A stretch of 40,590 nucleotides of DNA from Flavobacteriales bacterium (lineage in GTDB: Bacteria > Bacteroidota > Bacteroidia > JACJYZ01): positions 1 through 40,590 of the forward strand of contig JAGQZQ010000022.1 in NCBI GenBank assembly GCA_020435415.1. Direction: 5' to 3'. Both the position numbers and the translations under genes were made by a program. Shown in pieces: positions 25,389-35,000 of this stretch. A model generated the notes under the pieces. It was not told where the DNA came from. It saw nothing but the letters and a program-made list of their open reading frames with translations, and searched no databases. Numbering within the stretch: the first letter of the stretch is position 1; each line of letters starts with the position of its first letter.

Positions 25389-26864
25389 TCACCCGAAAAC
25401 CGGCAAGCGTTTGTTACGGTTAAGGCTGTGTTCATGACCTTCCAGCCATTCACCGGCCGGGATCAATTCAAAAGCGATAGGGTCCCAGGCAAGACTATTA
25501 CCGGACTTTCCGTCAAAAGTCAGCAAAGTAATCTGGCGCCCGTGTGGTTCGCGATGATCAGGAATACCGGCTGTTCGGACAATGGAAGCAAGGGCACGGG
25601 CAATCAATCTGTAGCGTTGCGTTCCCGGTTCATCCCTGCGTTTCAATAATTGCTGAAATGCATCAATACGTATCTGAGCCAGGTCCCACTTCCGGCTTTC
25701 AATCAGGAGGATCAATTCGGTGTAACGGTAACCAAGATCCGCACCGTACACCCTGTCGTCCAGCATGCAGGTGGCTTTTTGAATTCCGAGAAGGGCGGCT
25801 TGCAGGTGCCCCTTTCTGTAGTGTATAACGGATCTGTAGAACATCCAGCGGTATCCCTTTTCTGTCTGACCTACGGCATTGAGCAGGTACTTTTCGGTCA
25901 ATGCTTCAGCTTCCTCGTATTGCCGGGCATACAGGTAGGTCCTGAATAACAGTTCACTCCATACTTCCGTAACAGGCTCACCCTTCATTTCATCATAAAT
26001 CAGACTTTGAAGTCTGGCTGACGCCTCCGCCCATTGCCCCGTGTACAAATAACAGAGGGCAATATTAAAACTCCCGTTCTGTCTTCCGGAATGGGACAAT
26101 GATTCCGGGTCCATGTTATCTACTTCAATCGCCTGCTGAAGCGCTTTCTGGTATTCTCCTTCCACCCTCAGAATGCACGATGAGAAGCTAAGCAGGTAAT
26201 AACGAATTTCAGCTGTAGGTCGACTGCTCATGGCACCACTAAGATCATTCACCAAATCTCTGATCACTTCTTTCCGTTCAGAAAGCATCGCCAGGTTTTC
26301 ATACAGTGCGGCGCGGTTGAACACAAATGTTTTGAGGTATTGCCGGGCCACCAGAAGATGGGCCATCTGTCGAAGGTCATGAGGATCCTTTTCACCGATC
26401 AATTGTTCCAGGGTCTCTCCCGGAAAAAATTCAGAAATAAACTCCAGAACCATCACCTGCTCTGTAGACAGATGATTTTTCCAGGCGAGCTGGGCAGCAG
26501 TCTTCAGATTCCGCCACCCCTCTGTTTTAATTCCTTTTCTCACCAGGATCTCGCTGAGCAACATCTTTTTTCTGCAGGCAGTGCGGGATGCTTCAACCAT
26601 ATCTCCATCCGAGATATTGGCCAGCATGACATCCATGATGTCGTCGAGCAATCTGCTTTTCAAATGGGAAAACGCGGAATTCGGCTTACCCCCATATAAC
26701 ATCTGCGCAGCATCCAGATCGGTGCATACTTTTCCACGGTGCACCAACTCAAAAAGTTCAAGTCTTTTTGAATGCTGACTATCATTTCTGTTCTTGTAAT
26801 ACGTCCGTATTTTAATGATGTCGGCCCTTCCGAGTGCTCCGATCACCTCTTTAAGTCTTTCCAT
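25389..26864 (-). CDS. helical-repeat (TPR-like) protein of unknown function upstream of the eCIS
   Basis: A 491-aa, almost wholly helical protein. The N-terminus (MERLKEVIGALGRADIIKIR) and a YYKNRNDSQHSKRLELFELV helix precede a run of paired helices from about residue 205 to 420 with TPR-like features (YQKALQQAIEVDN, ALCYLYTGQWAEASARLQSL, YLYARQYEEAEALTEKYLL, HYRKGHLQAALLGIQKA). There is no signal peptide, membrane span or catalytic motif. I do not recognise a named family. It lies on the same strand, 261 bases upstream of the eCIS operon, and the gap carries a candidate promoter, so it is probably a separate unit. A role as an eCIS regulator or assembly factor is possible from position only. 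Confidence 0.7.
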   Translation of the reverse strand: MERLKEVIGALGRADIIKIRTYYKNRNDSQHSKRLELFELVHRGKVCTDLDAAQMLYGGKPNSAFSHLKSRLLDDIMDVMLANISDGDMVEASRTACRKKMLLSEILVRKGIKTEGWRNLKTAAQLAWKNHLSTEQVMVLEFISEFFPGETLEQLIGEKDPHDLRQMAHLLVARQYLKTFVFNRAALYENLAMLSERKEVIRDLVNDLSGAMSSRPTAEIRYYLLSFSSCILRVEGEYQKALQQAIEVDNMDPESLSHSGRQNGSFNIALCYLYTGQWAEASARLQSLIYDEMKGEPVTEVWSELLFRTYLYARQYEEAEALTEKYLLNAVGQTEKGYRWMFYRSVIHYRKGHLQAALLGIQKATCMLDDRVYGADLGYRYTELILLIESRKWDLAQIRIDAFQQLLKRRDEPGTQRYRLIARALASIVRTAGIPDHREPHGRQITLLTFDGKSGNSLAWDPIAFELIPAGEWLEGHEHSLNRNKRLPVFG

Positions 26865-27248
26865 ACCACTTAACTAAATATTCCGCTTTGCACAAAGACA
26901 AAGCGCTGGCCGGAGGAAAGGCAAAGGGACCGGACCGCTACGGATGCGGATCACAGCTGATCTCCAATGTCACCTCCACATTGAGCATCGCGGTTAGTAA
27001 ATCAACAACTGATACAAATTTCATCCACTCCGGCGCCATGCTGCACCAGGAGAGCTAAAGATAGAAAATCCCTCCCATATCCGAATGATTGGTGCCATGA
27101 AATAATTTTGAACCGTTGAAAACAACGGTCGCCAGATGGTCATGTAATGGTTCGCCACGATGGAATTTATTTGATACATCAACCAAAACGGACAAGACAA
27201 TCAGCAAACGAATCACCATTGAACATCTATCCCTATTATCTTTGCCCC
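26865..27248. other. divergent intergenic region with two short palindromes
   Basis: This 384-base stretch separates the minus-strand helical-repeat gene from the plus-strand flavoprotein gene, so it should contain both promoters. An inverted repeat CGCTTTG-N8-CAAAGCG (26884-26905) lies 20 bases before the helical-repeat ATG, and ACCGTTG-AAAA-CAACGGT (27112-27129) lies 120 bases before the flavoprotein. A TATCTTTA box (minus strand, 27057-27064) is a weak promoter candidate with no clear -33. No tRNA, other RNA gene or convincing small gene was seen. Confidence 0.4.
27219..27244 (+). promoter_or_regulatory. TAnnTTTG box 4 bases before a start codon (possible leaderless promoter)
   Basis: TATCTTTG (27237-27244) matches the Bacteroidota -7 consensus and ends only four bases before the ATG at 27249, so transcription would begin at or near the start codon. 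A TTG at 27219-27221 is 15 bases upstream, shorter than the usual spacer, so the -33 element is uncertain. Confidence 0.4.
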
Positions 27249-28463
27249 ATGCCAATTGCTACGGATCTTTTGATTGTCGGAGGCGGAGCCGCAGGAATAT
27301 TTGCTGCCATCCGATACGCCTCCGGACACCCGGAACACAAGGTGTTGGTGCTTGAGAAAAGCCCACACCTCCTATCCAAAGTCAAGGTTTCCGGGGGAGG
27401 CCGTTGCAACGTCACCCATGCGTGCTTCGAGCCTGAAGAACTGATCACACACTATCCCCGGGGAGGCCGGGAATTACTGGGAGCCTTCCATCGTTTTCAG
27501 CCCGCTAATACGGTAAGCTGGTTTAAAGATCATGGCGTAAACTTAAAGACGGAAGCTGACGGACGGATGTTTCCGGTATCGGACAGGTCACAAACCATCA
27601 TCGACTGCTTTCTCAAGGAGGTGAAGAAACACAACATCACCATTGAGGTCAAAACTACAGTCACATCCATTACGCAAGCAGCCGCTGGCTTCGAAATCAG
27701 GGCCGGAGAGAAAACCATTTTAAGCCCCAAGGTCATACTGGCCATGGGCGGCTCTCCAAAGGGTGAAGCATACGATATGATCCGGCAACTTGGCCATACC
27801 ATCGTACCTACCGTACCATCGTTGTTTACCTTTAATCTACCGGGATCAGACCTGCTTTCTCTTCAGGGTCTCGTAACGCCGGTGACCCTAACCCTACCAG
27901 GAAACGGCCTCACCTCTTCCGGACCATTGCTTGTTACCCATTGGGGAGTGAGCGGCCCCGCAGTCCTGAAACTCAGCGCGTGGGCAGCTCGGTGGCTAAA
28001 TGAACAGAATTATCATTTCAAATTCCTGGTGGACTGGCTGCCTGACACCTCCGAAGAAATGTTGACCGGACATCTGATGAAATCCAAGGACATGCCTGGT
28101 GCGGTAACGGCATCAAAGGTTTTTCCTCCGGGACTTCCAAAGCGCCTTCAGGCCTACTTGTTGGATAAGTCGGGCATTGATGCGAACCGCCGATGGGCTG
28201 AGATCGGTAAGAAACAAGTGAGAGAATTGGTACGGATACTTAAACATGACGAATATGAAGCGTCAGGAAAGACCACCTTCAAAGAGGAATTTGTTCAATG
28301 CGGTGGGGTGACGCTAAAGGAAGTGGACATGACCACCATGGAAAGTAAACTGGTGCCCGGACTGTACTTTGCTGGAGAGGTGTTGGACATAGACGGGGTG
28401 ACGGGCGGGTTCAATTTTCAGGCGGCATGGACGACGGGGTTTTTGGCGGGGAGTATTGGTTAA
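27249..28463 (+). CDS. HI0933/BaiN-family NAD(P)/FAD-dependent oxidoreductase
   Basis: A 404-aa flavoprotein. The N-terminal FAD-binding motif DLLIVGGGAAGIFAA is at residues 6-20, the family signature KVKVSGGGRCNVTHAC near 50-65, and the C-terminal FAD segment GEVLDIDGVTGGFNFQ then AAWTTGFLAG at the end. Members of the HI0933 family are cytosolic two-dinucleotide-fold flavoproteins; some reduce bile-acid-like substrates, but most have no assigned reaction. An in-frame ATG at 27147 would add 34 residues before the GxGxxG motif and is rejected. The start at 27249 is supported by the TATCTTTG box immediately before it. Confidence 0.93.
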   Translation: MPIATDLLIVGGGAAGIFAAIRYASGHPEHKVLVLEKSPHLLSKVKVSGGGRCNVTHACFEPEELITHYPRGGRELLGAFHRFQPANTVSWFKDHGVNLKTEADGRMFPVSDRSQTIIDCFLKEVKKHNITIEVKTTVTSITQAAAGFEIRAGEKTILSPKVILAMGGSPKGEAYDMIRQLGHTIVPTVPSLFTFNLPGSDLLSLQGLVTPVTLTLPGNGLTSSGPLLVTHWGVSGPAVLKLSAWAARWLNEQNYHFKFLVDWLPDTSEEMLTGHLMKSKDMPGAVTASKVFPPGLPKRLQAYLLDKSGIDANRRWAEIGKKQVRELVRILKHDEYEASGKTTFKEEFVQCGGVTLKEVDMTTMESKLVPGLYFAGEVLDIDGVTGGFNFQAAWTTGFLAGSIG

Positions 28464-28464
28464 A

Positions 28465-28642
28465 GGTTTAAAGTTAAAGGTTTAAGGTACCGTTTACTTT
28501 CTCTTACTTCCGGAATCTTTTTTGCCGAATGAAGGTTTATGTAGTTTGGCGAAGATTATATCTTCGTCAGGTCGTGATGCAGCTCTTTAGTCAGGATCAA
28601 GTTTCAGCTCCGGTAGTCAGTGTCACGAAGCAACTTTAAACC
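28465..28642. repeat. inverted GTTTAAAG-type intergenic repeat flanking 156 bases
   Basis: GGTTTAAAGTT (28465-28475) and its complement AACTTTAAACC (28632-28642) are perfect 11-base arms, and both sides carry further GGTTTAAGG or CCTTAAAC units. They frame the whole gap between the flavoprotein and symporter genes. No gene was seen between the arms. Confidence 0.6.
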
Positions 28643-28657
28643 TTAAACATTAAACTC

Positions 28658-28665
28658 TACATTTG
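28658..28665 (+). promoter_or_regulatory. TAnnTTTG box 6 bases before the symporter start (possible leaderless)
   Basis: TACATTTG is an exact match to the -7 consensus and ends six bases before the ATG at 28672. A TTG alternative start at 28663 would lie inside this box. No clear -33 element was found upstream, where the GTTTAAAG repeat lies. Confidence 0.4.
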
Positions 28666-28671
28666 TCTGCC

Positions 28672-30447
28672 ATGGCATTTGAATTCATCGACTGGACGAT
28701 CATTGGTGTTTACCTGGCGTTCACCTTATATATAGGTTTTCGCTACCGCGGTCAGGCAGGTGGTGACCTTACTTCGTTTTTCCTTGGAGGCAGAAAACTG
28801 CCCTGGTTCATTGCCGGTATATCCATGGTTGCTACCACCTTTGCCGCGGATACACCCCTCTGGGTTACCGAGGTGGTTGCACAGCATGGTATTTCAGGCA
28901 ACTGGCTTTGGTGGAACATGCTTGCAGGCGGCATGTTAACCACCCTGTTTTTCAGCAGACTCTGGCGCAGGGCAGGTGTAATCACCGAACTGGAATTCAT
29001 CGAACTGCGCTACAGTGGCAAACCTGCTGCAGTACTCCGCGGATTCAAATCGGTATACATGGGCATCTTTTTGAATGGCATCATTATCGGCTGGGTGAAT
29101 GCCGCCCTGATGACCATATTGCATGTATTTTTTGACATCCCGGAACAGGATGCCTTCTGGTATACGGGCCTTGCCATGCTCCTGGTGGCGCTCTATTCCA
29201 CCCTTGCGGGATTGATAGGGGTTGCCCTTACGGATGCCGTGCAGTTTGTGATTGCGATGGTGGGATGCATCATCCTTGCCTACGTGGCCCTGGACCAACC
29301 AGAGGTGGGAGGACTCAGTGGCCTCACCGAAAAGCTACCGGCCTGGCGCTTTGATTTCTTCCCCCATATAACTTCCGGTGCAAGCCTAAGCGAAAACATA
29401 GGCACATTCAGCATTACCATTGGTGCCTTCCTGACCTTTACCTGCGTACAATGGTGGGCAAGCTGGTATCCCGGTGCCGAACCCGGCGGAGGCGGCTATA
29501 TCAGTCAACGGATGATGAGTGCCAAAAACGAAAAACATGCCGTTCTGGCCACCTTATTTTTCCAGGTCGCACATTACTGCCTGAGACCCTGGCCATGGAT
29601 CATTGTTGGACTTTGCGCGCTGGTCCTTTATCCGGAACTTCCCCTGGCTGACTCCGGAAAAGGTTTTGTCTTTGTGATGAGGGATTATCTTCCGGCGGGC
29701 TTGAAGGGCCTGTTGTTCGTCGCCTTTCTCTCCGCCTACATGAGTACCATATCCACCCAGTTGAACTGGGGTGCCAGTTACCTGACCAACGACTTGTATA
29801 AAAGGTTCATCCGAAAAGAGGATACATTCTCGACGGGTGAAGAAGGCAACCGTCACTATGTTTCTGTCGCCCGGATTATCACCCTTGGCTTGGTGTTACT
29901 GTCATTTGGTGTGACATCTATGATAGACAGCATTGATCAGGCTGCAAGATTCCTGATCGAATGTGGTGCCGGCCTGGGTCTTGTCCTTATCTTAAGATGG
30001 TATTGGTGGCGTATCAATGCATGGAGCGAAGTGGTAGCAACCGTTGCCCCGTTGGGTGGATGGCTCATAGCCAATAAAGGGCTTCATCTTGATTTTCCGG
30101 AAAGCTTTCTGCTTACAGTAGGCTTCAGCACGATATGCTGGATTGTGACAACTTTTCTGACCGCCCCTGACAAACAGGAACACCTTCAGCAATTTTATGA
30201 CCGCGTCAGACCCGGAGGCGCCTGGAAGCGCTTTCATAATAGTGATTCCGGCGATCGCCCTGTTCGGATAGGCCTGCTTCTGGCATGTTGGCTTACCGCC
30301 ACATTGTTTACCTATCTCCTTTTGTTTACCATGGGGGCGTTACTTTTCAAGCCGTTGACAGATGCTTGTGGGTATGCATTGATAATGGTCGGACTGCTCC
30401 TTGTGTTTCTATGGCTGGCTAAAAAGGCACGGCTTTTTTCTGACTGA
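28672..30447 (+). CDS. sodium:solute symporter family (SSS) transporter
   Basis: A 591-aa integral membrane protein with about 13 membrane spans. The SSS family is recognised by SFFLGGRKLPWFIAGISMVA near residue 37, AADTPLWVTEVV, and a region with ALTDAVQFVIAMVG near residue 185. Sodium-coupled uptake of sugars, amino acids, vitamins or organic acids is typical; the substrate is not predictable here. The ATG at 28672 was preferred to the TTG at 28663, which sits in a promoter-like box. Neither flanking gene suggests a substrate. Confidence 0.9.
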   Translation: MAFEFIDWTIIGVYLAFTLYIGFRYRGQAGGDLTSFFLGGRKLPWFIAGISMVATTFAADTPLWVTEVVAQHGISGNWLWWNMLAGGMLTTLFFSRLWRRAGVITELEFIELRYSGKPAAVLRGFKSVYMGIFLNGIIIGWVNAALMTILHVFFDIPEQDAFWYTGLAMLLVALYSTLAGLIGVALTDAVQFVIAMVGCIILAYVALDQPEVGGLSGLTEKLPAWRFDFFPHITSGASLSENIGTFSITIGAFLTFTCVQWWASWYPGAEPGGGGYISQRMMSAKNEKHAVLATLFFQVAHYCLRPWPWIIVGLCALVLYPELPLADSGKGFVFVMRDYLPAGLKGLLFVAFLSAYMSTISTQLNWGASYLTNDLYKRFIRKEDTFSTGEEGNRHYVSVARIITLGLVLLSFGVTSMIDSIDQAARFLIECGAGLGLVLILRWYWWRINAWSEVVATVAPLGGWLIANKGLHLDFPESFLLTVGFSTICWIVTTFLTAPDKQEHLQQFYDRVRPGGAWKRFHNSDSGDRPVRIGLLLACWLTATLFTYLLLFTMGALLFKPLTDACGYALIMVGLLLVFLWLAKKARLFSD

Positions 30448-30553
30448 TAATCAACACCTAAGCTTTTACAGACGTCTGTTCCGAAGCATCATGAACTTTT
30501 TGAGAATTGATTATTTTTTGCTTACTTGCAGCCTCTTTTAAAACCCGCGTAAT

Positions 30554-31465
30554 ATGAAGGTATTCAAGAATCGGGAACTGTCGTTTTTAGCCATATTCGG
30601 GCTTGGTCTGGCGATGGCCACTATGACCGGTTGTGATGGTGGAACCAAGGACACACCCGAGGAGGAGATCTTAGAAGACGATACGGATTCTATGCAATCT
30701 TCCATGTTTAAGATCGGTAATTCTGTTTTCAGCATTCCATCTCCGTTTCAAACCGCTTTGTTGATCAACAAGGTGGAAGCGACCTATAAGAAGGACATCC
30801 TGAACAGCACCGCGAACCTTCCTTCCTATTCGACGCGTTTCAAAAAGGCCCTGAACCTGGGAATCTATGGTGCTGACCTTGGCTACATCACGGTTTATGA
30901 TGTTCCGCAGGATGCCATTTCCTACCTGAACTCAGTCAAGAAACTGGCTGATGAACTGGGGGTGTCTTCAGCGTTCGATGAAAATACCATCAAACGGTTT
31001 GAAAGCAACATCGGCAACCGTGATTCACTGCTGTCACTCATTTCTGTTGCATACCGTGCTTCGGATACCTATTTGAAGAATAACGAACAAAATGACGTAG
31101 GTGCGCTTATCCTTGCCGGAGGTTGGATTGAAGGTCTTTATTTCTCTACCCTGATCGCCAAGACCAATCCGCACAGTGAACTACTGAACCGGATCGGAGA
31201 GCAGAAGCATTCACTGGAGAACCTGATCGCCCTGTTAAGAGATTACAATGCAAGTTCCGAGTACGATGCCTTGCTGAAGGAACTGGTTGAGCTTGCCTAT
31301 GACTTTGATGCCGTTGAGATGCACTATACTTATGAGAAACCTACGGTGGACAGGGATAAAAAGGTAACACACATCCGCAGTAAAAGTGAAGCCATTGTCA
31401 GCCAGGAATTGCTTGCAAAAATTGGCGAACGGATTGAAAAGCTTCGCGGACAGATCACTGGATAA
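30554..31465 (+). CDS. predicted lipoprotein, unknown function
   Basis: A 303-aa protein with a lipoprotein signal: a hydrophobic stretch at 9-24 and a MTGC lipobox with Cys27, followed by an acidic linker (DTPEEEILEDDTDS) that in Bacteroidota can mark surface export. The mature protein is mainly helical (NKVEATYKKDILNS, YLNSVKKLADELGV, ALILAGGWIEGLYFSTLIAK). I do not recognise the family. It is followed by a secreted protein and an ABC transporter on the same strand. Not enough is visible to suggest a ligand. Confidence 0.75.
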   Translation: MKVFKNRELSFLAIFGLGLAMATMTGCDGGTKDTPEEEILEDDTDSMQSSMFKIGNSVFSIPSPFQTALLINKVEATYKKDILNSTANLPSYSTRFKKALNLGIYGADLGYITVYDVPQDAISYLNSVKKLADELGVSSAFDENTIKRFESNIGNRDSLLSLISVAYRASDTYLKNNEQNDVGALILAGGWIEGLYFSTLIAKTNPHSELLNRIGEQKHSLENLIALLRDYNASSEYDALLKELVELAYDFDAVEMHYTYEKPTVDRDKKVTHIRSKSEAIVSQELLAKIGERIEKLRGQITG

Positions 31466-31534
31466 TCTTATAAATTCAAAGGAATACCTCTACGTCAATA
31501 CTTCAAATTACAGAGGACCCAAATCGGACCGAAT

Positions 31535-31957
31535 ATGACTAAAACAATACGTAAGATTGTAATGCTGGCCGGGTTTGCATTGATCTCCGCTTCAAGTTAC
31601 AGCCAGTGTGATTCGACTGCGTCGATTTGTACAACACATATGACCGCTGATTACATTTCGGATGGTCAGGTGTACCGAGCTCTTCTGCTCAAGAATGAAA
31701 CAGCGGAATTTCATGCTACCTTTTATGGTGGCAGTACTTACCGTGTGGCAGGCTGTAGTGGTCAACAAGGAAAAGACCTCGTATTCAGCATTTACGACCC
31801 CGAGCACAACCTCTTATTTACCAACACGGATTACGAAGGCTCCCCATATTGGGATTTCCAGTTTGACTTTACCGTCAACTGTACCATTGAAGCAAAACTG
31901 GATGACATGGGTTCACCAAGCGGGTGTGCCGTCCTCCTGATAAGTTTCAGACAGTAA
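31535..31957 (+). CDS. small secreted beta-sandwich protein
   Basis: A 140-aa protein with a signal peptide (hydrophobic at 8-22, likely cleavage before Gln24). The mature part, about 115 residues, is strand-rich with four or more Cys (Cys25, Cys31, the CSGQQG segment, VNCTIEA, SGCAVLL) that could form disulphides, and resembles the bacterial pre-peptidase C-terminal-type beta-sandwich (FSIYDPEHNLLFTN). Enzymatic residues are not visible. It lies 69 bases after the lipoprotein gene and may share its transcript. The beta-sandwich assignment is from pattern only. Confidence 0.65.
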   Translation: MTKTIRKIVMLAGFALISASSYSQCDSTASICTTHMTADYISDGQVYRALLLKNETAEFHATFYGGSTYRVAGCSGQQGKDLVFSIYDPEHNLLFTNTDYEGSPYWDFQFDFTVNCTIEAKLDDMGSPSGCAVLLISFRQ

Positions 31958-31977
31958 GCGATTGGGAAGACCTTAAT

Positions 31978-32010
31978 AAAGACATGAGGTATTGAATATT
32001 TCGTGTCTTT
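31978..32010 (+). terminator. weak stem-loop between the secreted-protein and ABC genes
   Basis: AAAGACATGA (31978-31987) can pair with TCGTGTCTTT (32001-32010) with one G-U pair and a 13-base loop. No long T tract follows, so it may attenuate rather than end transcription. Confidence 0.3.
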
Positions 32011-32043
32011 CTGGTATTTGGGTTTACGTAACCACCCGGATTC

Positions 32044-35000
32044 ATGAGTGAAAGAATACTAAAGGCTTTGATGCAACTGTTCGCCATTATTGCGAACGTT
32101 GAAGAAGGTATTTCCAGTGACCGGCGGAAGGTGGTGCAAATGTTCCTGAAACTCCAACTCAATCAGGAACAGATCGATGAATATCTCCGGATTTTTGATG
32201 AGTACGTAGAGACGCACAGTGCGCTGTTTAAGAGAAAAGACAGCACCGAAAAGCGCAAGCGGACGTCCCTGAACTCCGTTAAAGTACTGAAGATCTGTAC
32301 CCAGATCAACGAAGAACTGGCTCAAAAACAAAAGGTCGTTGTACTGATCCGGCTGCTTGAGTTTGTCAATATCGGCGACTCCATCTCCGACCAGGAAATG
32401 GAATTTGTCACCACCGTGGCAGATACCTTTAATATTGACAAGGAGGAGTTTGATCGTTGCCTGAACTTTGTACAAAACAAAGAAGGTTACGAAAGCCATG
32501 CAGGTAAACTCCTGGTTGTCGACAACAAGAATGCTGCCCCACACCCTAACACCAAACACATATACTCAGAATTTCTGGAAGGGGAACTGAGGGTGATGTT
32601 CATCACCAGCGTGAACATGTACCTTCTCCGTTATCTGGGTGACGGGGAACTCTATCTGAATGGGCAGATCATCGATCCGGGACGCATCTATGTGCTCACA
32701 CATGGTTCTTCCATCCGGAGTTCGAAGGTAAACCCGATCTACTACAGCGATATTGTCAGCACTTTCCTGAGCGATTCCCGTCAGTCCAAGATCGTCTTTT
32801 CCGCAAAGGATCTGGAGTACAAATTTAAAGGAGGTAAGATCGGACTTCATGACCTGAATCTTCACGAAGAAGGTGGAAAACTGATCGGCATCATGGGTGC
32901 CAGCGGTGCAGGAAAATCCACACTGCTGAACGTTCTGAACAGCAATGAGAAGCCTACTTCAGGCTCCGTGCTGATCAATGGCGTAAACATCCACGAAGAC
33001 AAGGAGGAGATTCAGGGAGTGATTGGTCACATTTCTCAGGATGACCTGCTTATTGAAGAACTTACCGTTTTCCAGAATCTCTACTATAATGCCAAGCTAT
33101 GCTTCGGTAACCTGAACGAAACGGAGATCAAGAAAAGGGTGATCGACCTGTTGACGAACATAGGTCTGTATGAGACCAAAGACCTGAAAGTGGGCAGCCC
33201 ATTGGATAAAAAGATCAGCGGAGGCCAGAGAAAAAGGTTGAATATTGCCCTGGAATTGATCCGTGAGCCATCGGTCCTGTTTGTTGATGAACCCACCAGC
33301 GGATTGTCTTCACGTGACTCCGAGAACATCATGGACCTTTTGAAGGAGTTGACCCTGAAGGGAAAGATGATCTTTGTGGTGATCCATCAGCCATCGTCCG
33401 ACATCTTCAAGATGTTTGACAAACTGCTCATTCTTGATACCGGCGGATACCCGGTTTACTATGGCAACCCGGTAGATGCGGTGGTATATTTCAAAACGCG
33501 CATCCTCCATGTGAACAGTAATGAGAGCGAGTGTGTGAAATGCGGTAATGTCAACCCGGAGCAGATCTTCAATATCATAGAATCCAAAGTACTGGATGAA
33601 TATGGGAATCAAACGCTCAACCGTAAGATCTCACCAAAGGAGTGGAATGAATTTTATCATGAGGTAAAAACCAACGATGCGGAAGAGGCATCCGTGGATT
33701 CTACGGAAATACCGCCAAGTATTTTCAGCATCCCCAATAAGATCAAGCAATTTGTTGTCTTTATCACCAGGGATGTACTTTCAAAGCTAACAAACAAGCA
33801 ATACCTGGCCATCAATTTACTTGAGGCACCTTTGCTTGCCTTTATACTGGCATTTCTTGTAAAATACTACCGGATAGGAGCAGACTCCGTAGGCTATGTA
33901 TTCAGGGAAAACGAGAACCTGCCCGCCTATCTGTTTATGGCAGTGGTTGTCGCCCTGTTCATGGGACTCACCGTAAGTGCAGAAGAAATCATACGCGATC
34001 GCAAGATTCTTAAGAGGGAATCTTTTCTGAACCTCAGCCGGTCAAGCTACCTTCTATCGAAGGTGTCCATTATGTTTGTATTGTCAGCGATACAAACACT
34101 TTCCTTCGTCCTTATCGGAAATATGATCCTTGAGGTCAAAGGCCTTGGGATGAATACCAATTACTGGTTCATTTTGTTTACCACATCCTGTTTTGCGAAT
34201 ATGCTGGGATTGAATATTTCTTCCAGTTTCAATTCTGCGGTTACTGTGTATATCCTCATTCCGTTTCTGCTTATTCCCCAGTTACTGTTAAGCGGTGTGA
34301 TTGTTAAGTTCGACAAACTTCATCCGATCCTTACGACACAGGACAAGGTGCCGTTGGCCGGAGAGGTCATGACTTCCAGGTGGGCTTTTGAAGCGCTTGC
34401 CGTGACGCAGTATAAAGCCAATGAATTCGAGCGGTCTTTTTACCTGATTGACAAGATCAGGAGTTTCGCTGAATTCAAGAAGAACTATTGGGTTCCGGCC
34501 TTACGCGCAAAGCTGGACAAGTGCATGTACAACCTTTCCTCAGGAGAGGAAAACAGCAAAGAAGAGCTCAAAAATGATCTCGCTTTGATCCGAAATGAGT
34601 TGAGCAAGGAAGCGATAATCAATACCAAAGCTACATTTCCTGAGGTAGACATGCTCGTTCCCGGTAAATTCAATGCGGTGGTATTTGAAAAAGCCAAAGC
34701 CCATCTTGATGCATTGAATACATATTATATCAGAAGATATAACAAGGCCAGTCAGAAGAAAGACGAACGCATATCCCGTATGCAGGATAGTGAACAAGGT
34801 CGTGCGGATTTCCTTCAGGCCAAAAACGACTATCAGAATGAGAGCCTGACCAATCTGGTGCGTAAGTCAAACGACATGGACAAGATTCTGGAATGGAATG
34901 ATGAGCTGATCCAGCGTGCTGATCCGATCTACCTTGACCCGAGATTCTCACCAACCATCAGGAGTCATTTCTTTGCACCGAAAAAGAATGTATTCGGCAA

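Noticed and set aside
27147-27248. Upstream ATG for the flavoprotein
   Set aside because: It adds 34 residues with no family resemblance before the dinucleotide motif; the internal ATG has a promoter box and normal distance to the motif.
26865-27248. Possible small RNA or CRISPR in the divergent gap
   Set aside because: Only two short palindromes; no repeat-spacer pattern and no strong terminator-like end.
28663-28671. TTG start for the symporter
   Set aside because: It lies inside the TACATTTG box; the ATG at 28672 gives a normal N-terminus.
30481-30553. TATTTTTTG as a -7 box for the lipoprotein gene
   Set aside because: One base too long for TAnnTTTG and without a properly spaced -33 element.
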